A stretch of DNA of 64,000 bases from Superficieibacter sp. HKU1 (GCF_029319185.1 NZ_CP119754.1:930001-994000); one strand, 5' to 3'; counted from the stretch's first letter, positions 17,652 through 27,931 are shown. The notes: generated by a model from the letters alone, not told the origin. A program made the numbers and translations.

Positions 17652-19127
17652 ATGAATACACAACAACTGGCTAAACTGCGTTCAATTGTGCCCGAGATGC
17701 GTCGCGTCCGGCACATTCACTTTGTCGGCATCGGCGGTGCTGGCATGGGTGGTATTGCCGAAGTTCTGGCCAACGAAGGCTACCAGATTAGCGGTTCTGA
17801 CCTGGCACCGAACCCGGTCACGCAGCAGTTAGCGTCGCTTGGGGCGACCATTTATTTCAACCATCGCCCGGAAAACGTGCTTGATGCGAGTGTGGTGGTG
17901 GTCTCTACCGCCATTTCTGCCGATAACCCGGAAATCGTTGCCGCGCATGAAGCGCGCATCCCGGTTATCCGTCGCGCAGAAATGCTGGCTGAACTGATGC
18001 GTTTTCGTCACGGCATCGCCATCGCCGGTACGCACGGCAAAACCACGACGACGGCTATGGTCGCCAGTATTTATGCTGAAGCCGGCCTGGATCCGACATT
18101 TGTTAATGGTGGTCTGGTAAAAGCCGCTGGTGTGCATGCTCGTCTGGGCCATAGCCGCTATCTGATCGCCGAAGCCGATGAGAGCGACGCGTCGTTCCTG
18201 CATTTACAGCCGATGGTTTCTATCGTGACCAATATCGAAGCTGACCATATGGATACTTATCAGGGCGACTTCGAAAACCTGAAGCAGACGTTTATTAATT
18301 TCCTGCACAACCTGCCTTTCTACGGCCGTGCGGTGATGTGCGTTGACGATCCGGTGATCCGTGAACTGCTGCCGCGCGTTGGCCGCCAGACGACGACCTA
18401 CGGCTTCAGTGATGACGCAGACGTTCGCATTGAGAATTACGAACAAAACGGTCCGCAGGGCCACTTTACCTTATTGCGTCAGGACAAACCCGAGCTGCAG
18501 GTGACCCTGAATGCGCCAGGCCGCCATAACGCCCTGAATGCGGCAGCGGCGGTCGCGGTCGCCACAGAAGAAGGCATTGAAGACGATGCGATCCTGCGCG
18601 CGCTGGAAAGTTTCCAGGGCACCGGCCGTCGCTTTGATTTCCTCGGTGAATATCCGCTGGAAGAGGTCAACGGTAAGCAAGGCACCGCCATGCTTATTGA
18701 TGACTACGGCCATCATCCGACCGAGGTCGACGCGACCATTAAAGCCGCGCGAGCAGGCTGGCCGGACAAAAATCTGGTCATGCTATTCCAGCCGCACCGC
18801 TTCACGCGTACCCGCGATCTTTACGATGATTTCGCCAGGGTATTGACACAAGTCGATGCACTGTTGATGCTGGAAGTCTATCCGGCCGGCGAAGCACCGA
18901 TCCCTGGCGCGGACAGCCGCTCTTTATGTCGTACTATCCGTGGACGTGGCAAGGTCGATCCGATTCTGGTTTCCGATCCGGCGCAGGTCGCTGAAATGTT
19001 GGCACCGGTACTCACCGGCAACGATCTGATTCTGGTTCAGGGCGCGGGGAATATAGGTAAAATCGCGCGTAACTTATCGGAAATCAAACTGAAGTCGCAA
19101 ACCCAGGAGGAAGAGCGCCATGGCTGA
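17652..19127 (+). CDS. murC: UDP-MurNAc:L-alanine ligase
   Basis: First amino-acid-adding ligase of the peptidoglycan precursor pathway. It has 491 residues as in E. coli. Motifs in order are: the dinucleotide-like loop GIGGAGMGGIAE near residue 25, ATP loop GTHGKTTTTAM near 124, EADESDASF near 173, and the C-terminal FQPHRFTRTRDL. It overlaps ddlB by 8 bp, and an AGGAGG ribosome binding site for ddlB lies within its 3' end. Confidence 0.97.
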   Translation: MNTQQLAKLRSIVPEMRRVRHIHFVGIGGAGMGGIAEVLANEGYQISGSDLAPNPVTQQLASLGATIYFNHRPENVLDASVVVVSTAISADNPEIVAAHEARIPVIRRAEMLAELMRFRHGIAIAGTHGKTTTTAMVASIYAEAGLDPTFVNGGLVKAAGVHARLGHSRYLIAEADESDASFLHLQPMVSIVTNIEADHMDTYQGDFENLKQTFINFLHNLPFYGRAVMCVDDPVIRELLPRVGRQTTTYGFSDDADVRIENYEQNGPQGHFTLLRQDKPELQVTLNAPGRHNALNAAAAVAVATEEGIEDDAILRALESFQGTGRRFDFLGEYPLEEVNGKQGTAMLIDDYGHHPTEVDATIKAARAGWPDKNLVMLFQPHRFTRTRDLYDDFARVLTQVDALLMLEVYPAGEAPIPGADSRSLCRTIRGRGKVDPILVSDPAQVAEMLAPVLTGNDLILVQGAGNIGKIARNLSEIKLKSQTQEEERHG

Positions 19128-20040
19128 TAAGATAGCCGTCCTGCTCGGCGGTACCTCCGCAGAGCGTGACGTTTCACTCAATTCCGGCGCTGCGGTGCTG
19201 GCAGGTTTACGTGAAGCTGGCGTTGATGCCTGGCCTGTAGACCCGCGTGAAACGGACATCACCCATCTCAAAGATATGGGGTTTCAGAAAGTATTTATAG
19301 CCTTGCACGGACGTGGGGGAGAGGATGGAACGATACAGGGATTACTGGAACTTTCAGATCTGCCCTATACCGGTAGTGGCGTAATGGCGTCTGCTATCTC
19401 CATGGATAAACTGCGCAGCAAACTGCTCTGGCAGGGTGCCGGTTTACCTGTTGCTCCATGGGTGGCCTTAACCCGCAAAACGTTCACTGACGGGCTTTCT
19501 TCTGACGTGCAGCAGCGCATTGCCGACCTCGGGCTTCCGCTTATTGTTAAGCCCAGCCGGGAAGGGTCCAGCGTTGGCATGTCAAAAGTAACAGAAGCTG
19601 ACACTTTACATGCTGCGTTAACGCTGGCTTTTCAGCATGATGAAGAAGTTTTAATCGAAAAATGGCTCAGCGGGCCAGAATTTACCGTCGCGATGCTCGG
19701 TGAAGAAATTTTACCGTCAATTCGCATTCAACCTGCTGGAACCTTCTATGATTATGAGGCGAAGTATCTCTCTGATGAGACGAAGTATTTTTGCCCAAGC
19801 GGTCTGGAAGCAGAGCGTGAGACACAATTACAGTCTCTGGTAGTGAATGCATGGAATGTTCTCGGCTGTCGCGGCTGGGGAAGAATTGACGTCATGCTGG
19901 ACAGCGATGGCCAGTTTTATCTGCTGGAAGCGAATACCTCTCCGGGTATGACCAATCACAGCCTGGTGCCCATGGCGGCGCGTCAGGCCGGGATGAGCTT
20001 CTCGCAGTTGGTCGTACGAATTTTGGACCTGGCGGGTTGA
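19120..20040 (+). CDS. ddlB: D-alanine:D-alanine ligase B
   Basis: ATP-grasp ligase that makes the D-Ala-D-Ala dipeptide used by MurF and is the target of D-cycloserine. It has 306 residues, the E. coli length. The N-terminal LGGTSAERDVSLNSG carries the catalytic Glu near residue 15. LHGRGGEDGTIQG, KPSREGSSVGM and the C-terminal metal-binding EANTSPGMTNHSL are intact. One base separates its stop from ftsQ. Confidence 0.97.
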   Translation: MADKIAVLLGGTSAERDVSLNSGAAVLAGLREAGVDAWPVDPRETDITHLKDMGFQKVFIALHGRGGEDGTIQGLLELSDLPYTGSGVMASAISMDKLRSKLLWQGAGLPVAPWVALTRKTFTDGLSSDVQQRIADLGLPLIVKPSREGSSVGMSKVTEADTLHAALTLAFQHDEEVLIEKWLSGPEFTVAMLGEEILPSIRIQPAGTFYDYEAKYLSDETKYFCPSGLEAERETQLQSLVVNAWNVLGCRGWGRIDVMLDSDGQFYLLEANTSPGMTNHSLVPMAARQAGMSFSQLVVRILDLAG

Positions 20041-20041
20041 T

Positions 20042-20875
20042 ATGTCGCAGGCTGCGCTGAACACGCGAAACCGCGAAGAGGAAGCGGCTTCTTCTTCCCG
20101 GCGAAATAATGGAACGCGTCTGGCGGGAATTATTTTCCTGCTGGCGGTGTTATGTACCGTGTTAATAAGCGGCTGGATGATATTGGGCTGGATGGATGAT
20201 GCGCAGCGTTTACCGCTCTCCAAACTGGTGGTAACCGGCGATCGTCACTACACCCGTAATGATGATATTCGGCAATCTATTCTGGCACTTGGCGCACCGG
20301 GCACGTTTATGACTCAGGATGTCAATATTATCCAGAGCCAGATTGAACGTCTTCCGTGGATTAAACAGGCGAGCGTCAGAAAGCAATGGCCGGACGAATT
20401 AAAGATTCATCTGGTTGAATATGTGCCGATAGCACGATGGAATGATCAGCATATGGTCGATGCTGATGGTAATTCTTTCAGCGTACCTTCAGATCGCACC
20501 AGCAACGTAAACTTGCCGATGCTCTCAGGTCCTGAAGGAAGTGAAAACGAAGTACTGCAAGGCTATCGCGATATGGGGAAGGTGCTGGCAAAGGACAAGT
20601 TCACGTTAAAAATGGCGGCAATGACCGCGCGCCGTTCCTGGCAATTAACGCTTAATAATGATATCAGGCTTAATCTGGGACGCGGTGATACGATGAAACG
20701 TCTGGAGCGCTTTATAGAACTGTATCCAGTTTTACAACAGCAAGCGCAGACCGAAGGCAAACGGATTAGCTACGTTGATTTGCGCTATGACTCGGGCGCG
20801 GCAGTCGGTTGGGTACCGGCACCGGCTGAGGAACCTAATCAACAACAGAATCAGGCACAGGCAGAGCAACAATGA
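20042..20875 (+). CDS. ftsQ: Cell division protein FtsQ
   Basis: Bitopic divisome scaffold that binds FtsB and FtsL. It has 277 residues, one more than E. coli. It has a cytoplasmic Arg/Glu-rich tail, a transmembrane segment at about residues 27-49 (LAGIIFLLAVLCTVLISGWM), a POTRA domain (LSKLVVTGDRHYTRND onward) and the beta domain. The C-terminal tail is rich in Gln. It overlaps ftsA by 4 bp. Confidence 0.96.
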   Translation: MSQAALNTRNREEEAASSSRRNNGTRLAGIIFLLAVLCTVLISGWMILGWMDDAQRLPLSKLVVTGDRHYTRNDDIRQSILALGAPGTFMTQDVNIIQSQIERLPWIKQASVRKQWPDELKIHLVEYVPIARWNDQHMVDADGNSFSVPSDRTSNVNLPMLSGPEGSENEVLQGYRDMGKVLAKDKFTLKMAAMTARRSWQLTLNNDIRLNLGRGDTMKRLERFIELYPVLQQQAQTEGKRISYVDLRYDSGAAVGWVPAPAEEPNQQQNQAQAEQQ

Positions 20876-22134
20876 TCAAGGCGACGGACAGAAAACTGGT
20901 AGTTGGACTGGAGATTGGCACCGCAAAGGTGGCTGCTTTAGTAGGGGAGGTTCTGCCCGACGGTATGGTCAATATCATTGGCGTGGGCAGTTGCCCGTCG
21001 CGTGGTATGGATAAAGGTGGGGTAAACGATCTTGAATCGGTAGTAAAATGCGTACAACGCGCTATCGATCAGGCTGAATTAATGGCTGACTGCCAAATAT
21101 CCTCGGTTTATCTGGCGCTTTCAGGTAAACATATTAGTTGTCAGAATGAAATTGGCATGGTGCCCATTTCAGAAGAAGAAGTGACGCAGGAAGACGTGGA
21201 AAACGTCGTGCATACGGCGAAATCGGTTCGCGTGCGAGATGAACACCGCGTACTGCATGTTATTCCTCAGGAATATGCCATTGATTACCAGGAAGGTATT
21301 AAAAATCCGGTGGGTTTATCAGGCGTGCGCATGCAGGCAAAAGTGCACCTGATCACCTGCCACAACGATATGGCGAAAAATATTGTCAAAGCCGTTGAAC
21401 GTTGTGGTTTAAAAGTTGACCAACTGATTTTTGCCGGGCTGGCGTCCAGTTATTCCGTATTGACTGAAGACGAACGTGAGCTGGGTGTCTGTGTGGTTGA
21501 CATCGGTGGTGGTACAATGGACATCGCCGTCTATACAGGCGGAGCGCTGCGTCACACGAAAGTGATCCCGTATGCGGGGAATGTTGTGACCAGCGATATC
21601 GCTTATGCCTTCGGTACGCCACCGAGCGATGCCGAAGCCATTAAAGTTCGTCACGGCTGTGCGTTTGGCTCTATCGTCGGTAAAGACGAGAGCGTGGAGG
21701 TCCCAAGCGTAGGTGGACGTCCGCCGCGCAGCCTGCAGCGCCAGACGTTGGCAGAGGTTATCGAACCACGATATAACGAACTGCTAAACCTGGTGAACGA
21801 AGAGATTTTGCAATTGCAGGAAATGCTGCGTGAAAAAGGGGTGAAACACCATCTGGCAGCAGGCATTGTATTAACCGGTGGCGCGGCGCAAATTGAAGGC
21901 CTGGCGGCCTGCGCGCAACGCGTATTTCACACTCAGGTGCGAATTGGCGCACCGCTGAATATTACCGGATTAACGGATTATGCCCAGGAGCCGTACTATT
22001 CCACGGCGGTGGGACTGCTGCACTATGGGAAAGAATCCCACTTAAACGGTGAAGCGGAAGTTGAAAAACGGGTGACGGCATCCGTCAGCTCGTGGATTAA
22101 ACGGCTGAATAGTTGGCTACGAAAAGAGTTTTGA
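20872..22134 (+). CDS. ftsA: Cell division protein FtsA
   Basis: Actin-like protein that tethers FtsZ filaments to the membrane and recruits downstream division proteins. It has 420 residues as in E. coli. The nucleotide-binding loops are visible: VGLEIGTAKVAALVG near residue 10, VVDIGGGTMDIAVY near 210 and VLTGGAAQIEGL near 335. The C terminus (SSWIKRLNSWLRKEF) is the amphipathic membrane-targeting helix. Confidence 0.97.
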   Translation: MIKATDRKLVVGLEIGTAKVAALVGEVLPDGMVNIIGVGSCPSRGMDKGGVNDLESVVKCVQRAIDQAELMADCQISSVYLALSGKHISCQNEIGMVPISEEEVTQEDVENVVHTAKSVRVRDEHRVLHVIPQEYAIDYQEGIKNPVGLSGVRMQAKVHLITCHNDMAKNIVKAVERCGLKVDQLIFAGLASSYSVLTEDERELGVCVVDIGGGTMDIAVYTGGALRHTKVIPYAGNVVTSDIAYAFGTPPSDAEAIKVRHGCAFGSIVGKDESVEVPSVGGRPPRSLQRQTLAEVIEPRYNELLNLVNEEILQLQEMLREKGVKHHLAAGIVLTGGAAQIEGLAACAQRVFHTQVRIGAPLNITGLTDYAQEPYYSTAVGLLHYGKESHLNGEAEVEKRVTASVSSWIKRLNSWLRKEF

Positions 22135-22197
22135 TTTTTTTAAGAGAACGCAGAAAATTAGCGATCTCAGGCGACAGGCACAACGGAGAGAGAAACT

Positions 22198-23346
22198 ATG
22201 TTTGAACCTATGGAACTGACCAACGACGCGGTGATTAAAGTCATCGGCGTCGGTGGCGGCGGCGGCAATGCCGTTGAACACATGGTGCGTGAGCGCATCG
22301 AAGGTGTTGAATTCTTCGCGGTCAATACCGACGCTCAGGCGCTGCGTAAAACGGCGGTTGGCCAGACGATTCAGATCGGTGGTGGCATCACCAAAGGTCT
22401 GGGCGCTGGGGCTAACCCGGAAGTAGGGCGCAATGCAGCTGACGAAGATCGTGAAGCCCTGCGTGCAGCGCTTGAAGGGGCAGACATGGTCTTTATCGCC
22501 GCCGGTATGGGTGGCGGTACAGGTACCGGTGCTGCGCCTGTGGTGGCAGAAGTAGCAAAAGATCTGGGTATTCTGACGGTCGCGGTTGTGACCAAGCCTT
22601 TTAACTTTGAAGGCAAGAAGCGCATGGCATTTGCCGAGCAGGGGATCACCGAGCTGTCCAAGCACGTTGACTCGCTGATCACCATCCCGAACGACAAGCT
22701 GCTCAAAGTGCTGGGTCGCGGGATTTCGCTTCTCGATGCGTTTGGTGCGGCGAATGACGTGCTGAAAGGCGCGGTTCAGGGTATCGCCGAGCTGATCACC
22801 CGTCCGGGCCTGATGAACGTCGACTTTGCGGACGTGCGCACGGTAATGTCCGAAATGGGCTATGCGATGATGGGTTCCGGCGTTGCCAGCGGTGAAGACC
22901 GTGCGGAAGAAGCGGCGGAAATGGCTATCTCTTCTCCGCTGCTGGAAGATATCGATCTGTCCGGCGCGCGTGGCGTTCTGGTCAACATCACGGCGGGCTT
23001 CGACCTGCGTCTGGATGAGTTTGAAACCGTTGGTAACACCATCCGTGCGTTTGCTTCAGACAATGCGACCGTGGTTATCGGTACTTCTCTGGATCCGGAT
23101 ATGAACGACGAACTGCGCGTTACTGTCGTTGCGACTGGTATTGGCATGGATAAACGTCCTGAAATTACCCTGGTCACTAACAAACAGACGCAGCAGCCGG
23201 TACTGGATCGCTATCAGCAGCACGGTATGGCACCGTTGACGCAGGAGCAGAAGCCCGTTGCGAAGGTCGTTAACGACACGACGTCTCAGGCAAAAGAGCC
23301 GGATTATTTAGATATTCCTGCCTTTTTGCGTAAACAAGCCGATTAA
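22198..23346 (+). CDS. ftsZ: Cell division GTPase FtsZ
   Basis: Tubulin-like GTPase that forms the cytokinetic ring. It has 382 residues. The G-box GGGTGTGAAPVV (near 104), the T7 synergy loop NVDFADVRTVM (near 207) and the conserved C-terminal peptide DYLDIPAFLRKQAD, which binds FtsA and ZipA, are intact. It follows ftsA by 63 bp with a GGAGAG ribosome binding site. A 100-bp gap then precedes lpxC. Confidence 0.98.
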   Translation: MFEPMELTNDAVIKVIGVGGGGGNAVEHMVRERIEGVEFFAVNTDAQALRKTAVGQTIQIGGGITKGLGAGANPEVGRNAADEDREALRAALEGADMVFIAAGMGGGTGTGAAPVVAEVAKDLGILTVAVVTKPFNFEGKKRMAFAEQGITELSKHVDSLITIPNDKLLKVLGRGISLLDAFGAANDVLKGAVQGIAELITRPGLMNVDFADVRTVMSEMGYAMMGSGVASGEDRAEEAAEMAISSPLLEDIDLSGARGVLVNITAGFDLRLDEFETVGNTIRAFASDNATVVIGTSLDPDMNDELRVTVVATGIGMDKRPEITLVTNKQTQQPVLDRYQQHGMAPLTQEQKPVAKVVNDTTSQAKEPDYLDIPAFLRKQAD

Positions 23347-23446
23347 GAATTGGCTGGAAGTTGGGCATCTTAGCTCTTTGTGCTAAACTGCTCGCCCGAA
23401 TGTATAGTACACTTCGGTTGGATAGGTAATTTGGCGAGATTATACG

Positions 23447-24364
23447 ATGATCAAACAAAGGACACTTAAACGTATCGTTCAGGCGACTGGCGTCGGTTTA
23501 CATACCGGCAAGAAAGTCACGCTGACGTTGCGCCCTGCGCCGGCAAATACCGGGGTCATCTATCGTCGCACCGACTTGAATCCACCGGTAGATTTTCCGG
23601 CCGATGCCAAATCTGTGCGTGATACCATGCTCTGTACTTGCCTGGTCAATGAGCATGACGTACGGATATCAACGGTAGAGCACCTGAACGCCGCACTGGC
23701 TGGCCTGGGTATCGACAACATTGTCATTGAAGTCGATGCACCTGAAGTGCCGATTATGGACGGCAGTGCCGCTCCGTTCGTTTACCTGCTGTTAGACGCA
23801 GGCATCGACGAACTGAACTGCGCGAAGAAATTCGTTCGCATCAAAGAGACCGTTCGCGTCGAAGATGGCGACAAATGGGCAGAATTCAAACCGTTTAATG
23901 GTTTTTCGCTGGACTTTACCATCGACTTTAACCATCCGGCGATTGATTCCAGCAACCAGCGCTATGCGATGAACTTCTCTGCGGACGCCTTTATGCGTCA
24001 GATCAGCCGTGCACGTACTTTCGGTTTCATGCGCGATATCGAATATTTACAGTCTCGTGGCTTATGCCTGGGCGGTAGCTTCGATTGTGCCATCGTTGTT
24101 GACGATTATCGTGTATTGAACGATGACGGCCTGCGTTTTGAAGACGAATTTGTTCGTCACAAAATGCTGGATGCTATCGGCGACTTGTTCATGTGTGGCC
24201 ACAATATTATTGGTGCGTTTACTGCCTATAAGTCCGGCCATGCGCTGAACAACAAACTGCTACAGGCTGTCCTCGCAAAACAGGAAGCCTGGGAGTATGC
24301 CACCTTCGAAGACGACGCCGAACTGCCGCTGGCATTCAAAGCGCCTTCTCTGGTTCTGGCATAA
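23447..24364 (+). CDS. lpxC: UDP-3-O-acyl-GlcNAc deacetylase
   Basis: Zinc amidase catalysing the committed step of lipid A synthesis. It has 305 residues as in E. coli. Zinc ligands are in STVEHLNAALAG (His79) and HKMLDAIGDL (His238, Asp242). The C terminus (LPLAFKAPSLVLA) retains the small, hydrophobic tail recognised by FtsH proteolysis in relatives. It is the last gene of the dcw cluster and is followed by a terminator. Confidence 0.97.
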   Translation: MIKQRTLKRIVQATGVGLHTGKKVTLTLRPAPANTGVIYRRTDLNPPVDFPADAKSVRDTMLCTCLVNEHDVRISTVEHLNAALAGLGIDNIVIEVDAPEVPIMDGSAAPFVYLLLDAGIDELNCAKKFVRIKETVRVEDGDKWAEFKPFNGFSLDFTIDFNHPAIDSSNQRYAMNFSADAFMRQISRARTFGFMRDIEYLQSRGLCLGGSFDCAIVVDDYRVLNDDGLRFEDEFVRHKMLDAIGDLFMCGHNIIGAFTAYKSGHALNNKLLQAVLAKQEAWEYATFEDDAELPLAFKAPSLVLA

Positions 24365-24376
24365 CGCCCTAAAATT

Positions 24377-24426
24377 CGACTGGTTAACCTGGCACCCTCT
24401 CCGTCCAGGAAGACCAGTCGTTTTTC
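24377..24426 (+). terminator. dcw cluster terminator
   Basis: Two-part stem-loop (CGACTGGT/ACCAGTCG outside, CCTGG/CCAGG inside) ending in five T residues, 12 bp after lpxC. Confidence 0.8.
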
Positions 24427-24622
24427 ATTTTTGCTTTCCCGTGACGTTCCCCTTAACCGCCTTTCTGCATTATCCATCGTCTGATTGCCGTTTTCTTAAT
24501 CTGTTTATCTCTTTTCCAGGCTTTATTACTACTGCCGGGTCAATGCATTAATGGTAATATCATTACAGGATATAAATTGTAGAGCGTCAGGCTCTTGCAG
24601 GTTTGACAGAGTGGTGAATTGA

Positions 24623-25123
24623 GTGAGTGGGTTGCTGACGCGCTGGCGACAGTTAGGCAGACGGTATTTCTGGCCGCATCTCCTGTTGGGGATGGTCGCG
24701 GCTGGTTTTGGCCTGCCCGCACTCGGCAACACAGAGCCTGCCGTTCCGGCGAAAGCCGCGGCCAGCAGCCACGATCGTCCTTCAGGCGTTAATTTTACTC
24801 ACCTGGCACTCCTCGAGGCGAACCGTCGCCCCTCATTTACCGTGGACTACTGGCATCAACACGCCATCCGCACGGTGATCCGCCACCTTTCCTTTGCCAT
24901 GGCTCCGCAGGTATTGCCGGTTGCCGAGGAACCGCTTTCGCGTAAAGCGGACCACATTGCACTACTTAACACCCTCAGCGCGATGCTGACGCAGGAGAGC
25001 AAACCGCCGGTCATTGTCCGTCAGGTTGCCATTGCGTCTTTCGTACCCAAATCCGCCTTTAGCGTCTGTGCATGGATAAGCCAGGCACAGGGTATCCGCG
25101 CCGGACCTCAACGCCTTAGCTGA
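24623..25123 (+). CDS. secM: Secretion monitor SecM
   Basis: Exported arrest peptide that stalls its own ribosome until pulled by the Sec machinery, exposing the secA ribosome binding site. A GTG start at 24623 gives 166 residues (170 in E. coli). It has a long N-terminal signal region (WPHLLLGMVAAGFGLPALG) followed by a variable middle. The C-terminal stall sequence FSVCAWISQAQGIRAGP keeps the Phe, Trp-Ile, Gly-Ile-Arg-Ala-Gly-Pro residues at the E. coli spacing, but Thr-Pro-Val is replaced by Val-Cys-Ala. It is directly upstream of secA. Confidence 0.95.
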   Translation: MSGLLTRWRQLGRRYFWPHLLLGMVAAGFGLPALGNTEPAVPAKAAASSHDRPSGVNFTHLALLEANRRPSFTVDYWHQHAIRTVIRHLSFAMAPQVLPVAEEPLSRKADHIALLNTLSAMLTQESKPPVIVRQVAIASFVPKSAFSVCAWISQAQGIRAGPQRLS

Positions 25124-25181
25124 ATTATTTTTCCTTCAACTAATTTTTGACTCCGCACAGCGGGGCGTTTGAGATTTTATT

Positions 25182-27887
25182 ATGCTAATCAAATTATTAA
25201 CTAAAGTTTTCGGTAGTCGTAACGATCGTACCCTGCGCCGTATGCGCAAAGCGGTCAACCTGATTAACAGTATGGAACCGGCAATGGAAAAGCTCTCTGA
25301 TGAAGAGCTGAAAGCCAAAACCTCAGAGTTCCGCGCGCGCCTGGCAAAAGGCGACACCGTTGAAAGTCTGATCCCGGAAGCCTTTGCCGTGGTGCGTGAA
25401 GCAAGTAAGCGCGTATTTGGCATGCGTCACTTTGACGTCCAGTTGCTTGGCGGTATGGTGCTGAACGAGCGCTGCATCGCGGAAATGCGTACCGGTGAAG
25501 GTAAAACGCTGACCGCAACGCTGCCAGCTTACCTGAATGCTCTGTCGGGCAAAGGCGTTCACGTGGTTACCGTCAACGACTATCTGGCACAGCGTGACGC
25601 CGAAAATAACCGCCCGCTGTTTGAATTCCTCGGCATGACCGTTGGTATCAACATGTCTGGCCTGCCTGCACCAGCAAAGCGTGAAGCTTACGCAGCCGAT
25701 ATCACCTACGGGACCAACAACGAATACGGTTTTGACTATCTGCGCGATAACATGGCGTTTAGCCCGGAAGAGCGCGTTCAGCGTAAACTGCACTACGCGC
25801 TGGTGGATGAGGTGGACTCCATCCTGATCGATGAAGCGCGTACACCGCTGATCATCTCCGGTCCGGCGGAAGACAGTTCAGAAATGTACAAGCAGATGAA
25901 TAAAATCATCCCGCATCTGATCCGTCAGGAAAAAGAAGACTCCGATACCTTCCAGGGCGAAGGCCATTTCTCCGTAGACGAGAAAGCGCGTCAGGTTAAC
26001 TTAACCGAACGTGGTCTGGTGCTGATTGAAGAACTGCTGGTCAAAGAAGGCATCATGGAAGAGGGCGAATCGCTTTACTCGCCGGGCAACATCATGATGA
26101 TGCACCACGTGACCGCCGCACTGCGCGCCCATGCCCTGTTTACCCGCGACGTTGACTACATCGTTAAAGATGGCGAAGTCATCATCGTCGACGAACATAC
26201 CGGTCGTACCATGCAGGGTCGCCGCTGGTCAGATGGTCTGCATCAGGCCGTTGAAGCCAAAGAAGGCGTGGAAATTCAGAACGAAAACCAGACGCTGGCG
26301 TCCATTACCTTCCAGAACTACTTCCGTTTGTATGAAAAACTGGCTGGTATGACCGGTACGGCGGATACCGAAGCCTTCGAATTCAGTTCCATCTATAAAC
26401 TGGATACCGTGGTTGTACCGACTAACCGTCCAATGATCCGTAAGGATATGGCGGATCTGGTGTATATGACCGAAGCGGAAAAAATCCAGGCGATCATTGA
26501 AGATATTAAAGAGCGTACCGCAAACGGTCAGCCGGTGCTGGTCGGTACTATCTCAATTGAAAAATCAGAAGTGGTGTCGAATGAGCTGGTGAAAGCCGGC
26601 ATCAAACATAACGTGCTGAACGCCAAATTCCACGCCAGCGAAGCAGATATCGTCGCGCAGGCGGGTTATCCGGCCGCCGTGACCATTGCTACCAACATGG
26701 CAGGTCGTGGTACGGATATCGTGCTGGGCGGCAGCTGGCAGGCAGAAGTCGCTGCGCTGGAAGAACCGACCCCGGAACAGATTGCTCAAATTAAAGCCGA
26801 CTGGCAGGTTCGTCACGACGCGGTACTGGCCTCCGGCGGCCTGCATATTATCGGTACTGAACGCCATGAATCGCGTCGTATCGATAACCAGCTGCGTGGC
26901 CGTTCCGGTCGTCAGGGGGATGCGGGTTCTTCCCGTTTCTACCTGTCGATGGAAGATGCTCTGATGCGTATTTTCGCCTCCGATCGTGTGGCGGGGATGA
27001 TGCGTAAACTGGGGATGAAACCGGGCGAAGCCATTGAGCACCCGTGGGTTACCAAAGCCATTGCCAACGCTCAGCGTAAAGTCGAAAGCCGTAACTTTGA
27101 TATTCGTAAACAGCTGCTTGAATATGATGATGTGGCCAACGACCAGCGCCGTGCCATCTACACCCAGCGTAACGAACTGCTGGACGTGTCGGACGTAAGC
27201 GAAACCATCAATAGCATCCGTGAAGACGTGTTCAAAGCGACCATCGATAACCATATTCCACCACAGTCGCTGGAAGAAATGTGGGATATCCCTGGTCTGC
27301 AGGAAAGGCTGAAGAACGATTTCGATCTCGACCTGCCTATTACTGAGTGGCTGGATAAAGAGCCGGAGCTGCATGAAGAGACGCTGCGTGAGCGTATCCT
27401 TGCCAGCGCGATCGAGGTTTATCAGCGTAAAGAAGAGATCGTGGGTGCTGAAATGATGCGCCATTTCGAAAAAGGCGTCATGCTGCAAACCCTCGACTCG
27501 CTGTGGAAAGAGCATCTGGCAGCAATGGATTATCTGCGTCAGGGTATCCATCTGCGTGGCTATGCGCAGAAAGATCCGAAGCAGGAATACAAACGCGAAT
27601 CCTTCTCTATGTTTGCTGCGATGCTGGAATCTCTGAAATATGAAGTGATCAGTACCCTGAGCAAAGTACAGGTGCGCGAGCCGGAAGAAGTGGAAGAGAT
27701 GGAACAGCAGCGCCGCGAAGAAGCCGAACGTCTGGCGCAGATGCAGCAGCTCAGCCATCAGGACGATCACACCGCAGCGGCTGAAGCCATTGCGGAACAG
27801 ACCGGCGAACGCAAAGTTGGCCGTAACGATCCGTGCCCGTGCGGTTCCGGTAAAAAATACAAACAGTGCCATGGCCGCCTGAGTTAA
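25182..27887 (+). CDS. secA: Preprotein translocase ATPase SecA
   Basis: Motor of the SecYEG translocon. It has 901 residues as in E. coli. Walker A is MRTGEGKTLT near residue 102, the DEAD-like box is DEVDSILIDEART near 208, and the second nucleotide-binding fold has NMAGRGTDI and QLRGRSGRQGD. The C-terminal zinc motif CPCGSGKKYKQCHG binds SecB. Regulated by SecM stalling 58 bp upstream. Confidence 0.98.
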   Translation: MLIKLLTKVFGSRNDRTLRRMRKAVNLINSMEPAMEKLSDEELKAKTSEFRARLAKGDTVESLIPEAFAVVREASKRVFGMRHFDVQLLGGMVLNERCIAEMRTGEGKTLTATLPAYLNALSGKGVHVVTVNDYLAQRDAENNRPLFEFLGMTVGINMSGLPAPAKREAYAADITYGTNNEYGFDYLRDNMAFSPEERVQRKLHYALVDEVDSILIDEARTPLIISGPAEDSSEMYKQMNKIIPHLIRQEKEDSDTFQGEGHFSVDEKARQVNLTERGLVLIEELLVKEGIMEEGESLYSPGNIMMMHHVTAALRAHALFTRDVDYIVKDGEVIIVDEHTGRTMQGRRWSDGLHQAVEAKEGVEIQNENQTLASITFQNYFRLYEKLAGMTGTADTEAFEFSSIYKLDTVVVPTNRPMIRKDMADLVYMTEAEKIQAIIEDIKERTANGQPVLVGTISIEKSEVVSNELVKAGIKHNVLNAKFHASEADIVAQAGYPAAVTIATNMAGRGTDIVLGGSWQAEVAALEEPTPEQIAQIKADWQVRHDAVLASGGLHIIGTERHESRRIDNQLRGRSGRQGDAGSSRFYLSMEDALMRIFASDRVAGMMRKLGMKPGEAIEHPWVTKAIANAQRKVESRNFDIRKQLLEYDDVANDQRRAIYTQRNELLDVSDVSETINSIREDVFKATIDNHIPPQSLEEMWDIPGLQERLKNDFDLDLPITEWLDKEPELHEETLRERILASAIEVYQRKEEIVGAEMMRHFEKGVMLQTLDSLWKEHLAAMDYLRQGIHLRGYAQKDPKQEYKRESFSMFAAMLESLKYEVISTLSKVQVREPEEVEEMEQQRREEAERLAQMQQLSHQDDHTAAAEAIAEQTGERKVGRNDPCPCGSGKKYKQCHGRLS

Positions 27888-27905
27888 GGGCCGGGCTAAC
27901 CACGG

Positions 27906-27931
27906 AAGGCGCAGGCGACTGCGCCTTTTTT
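27906..27931 (+). terminator. Terminator/attenuator between secA and mutT
   Basis: Stem AAGGCGCA/TGCGCCTT with a 6-base loop followed by six T residues, 19 bp after secA and 15 bp before mutT. It probably lowers read-through into mutT. Confidence 0.8.
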
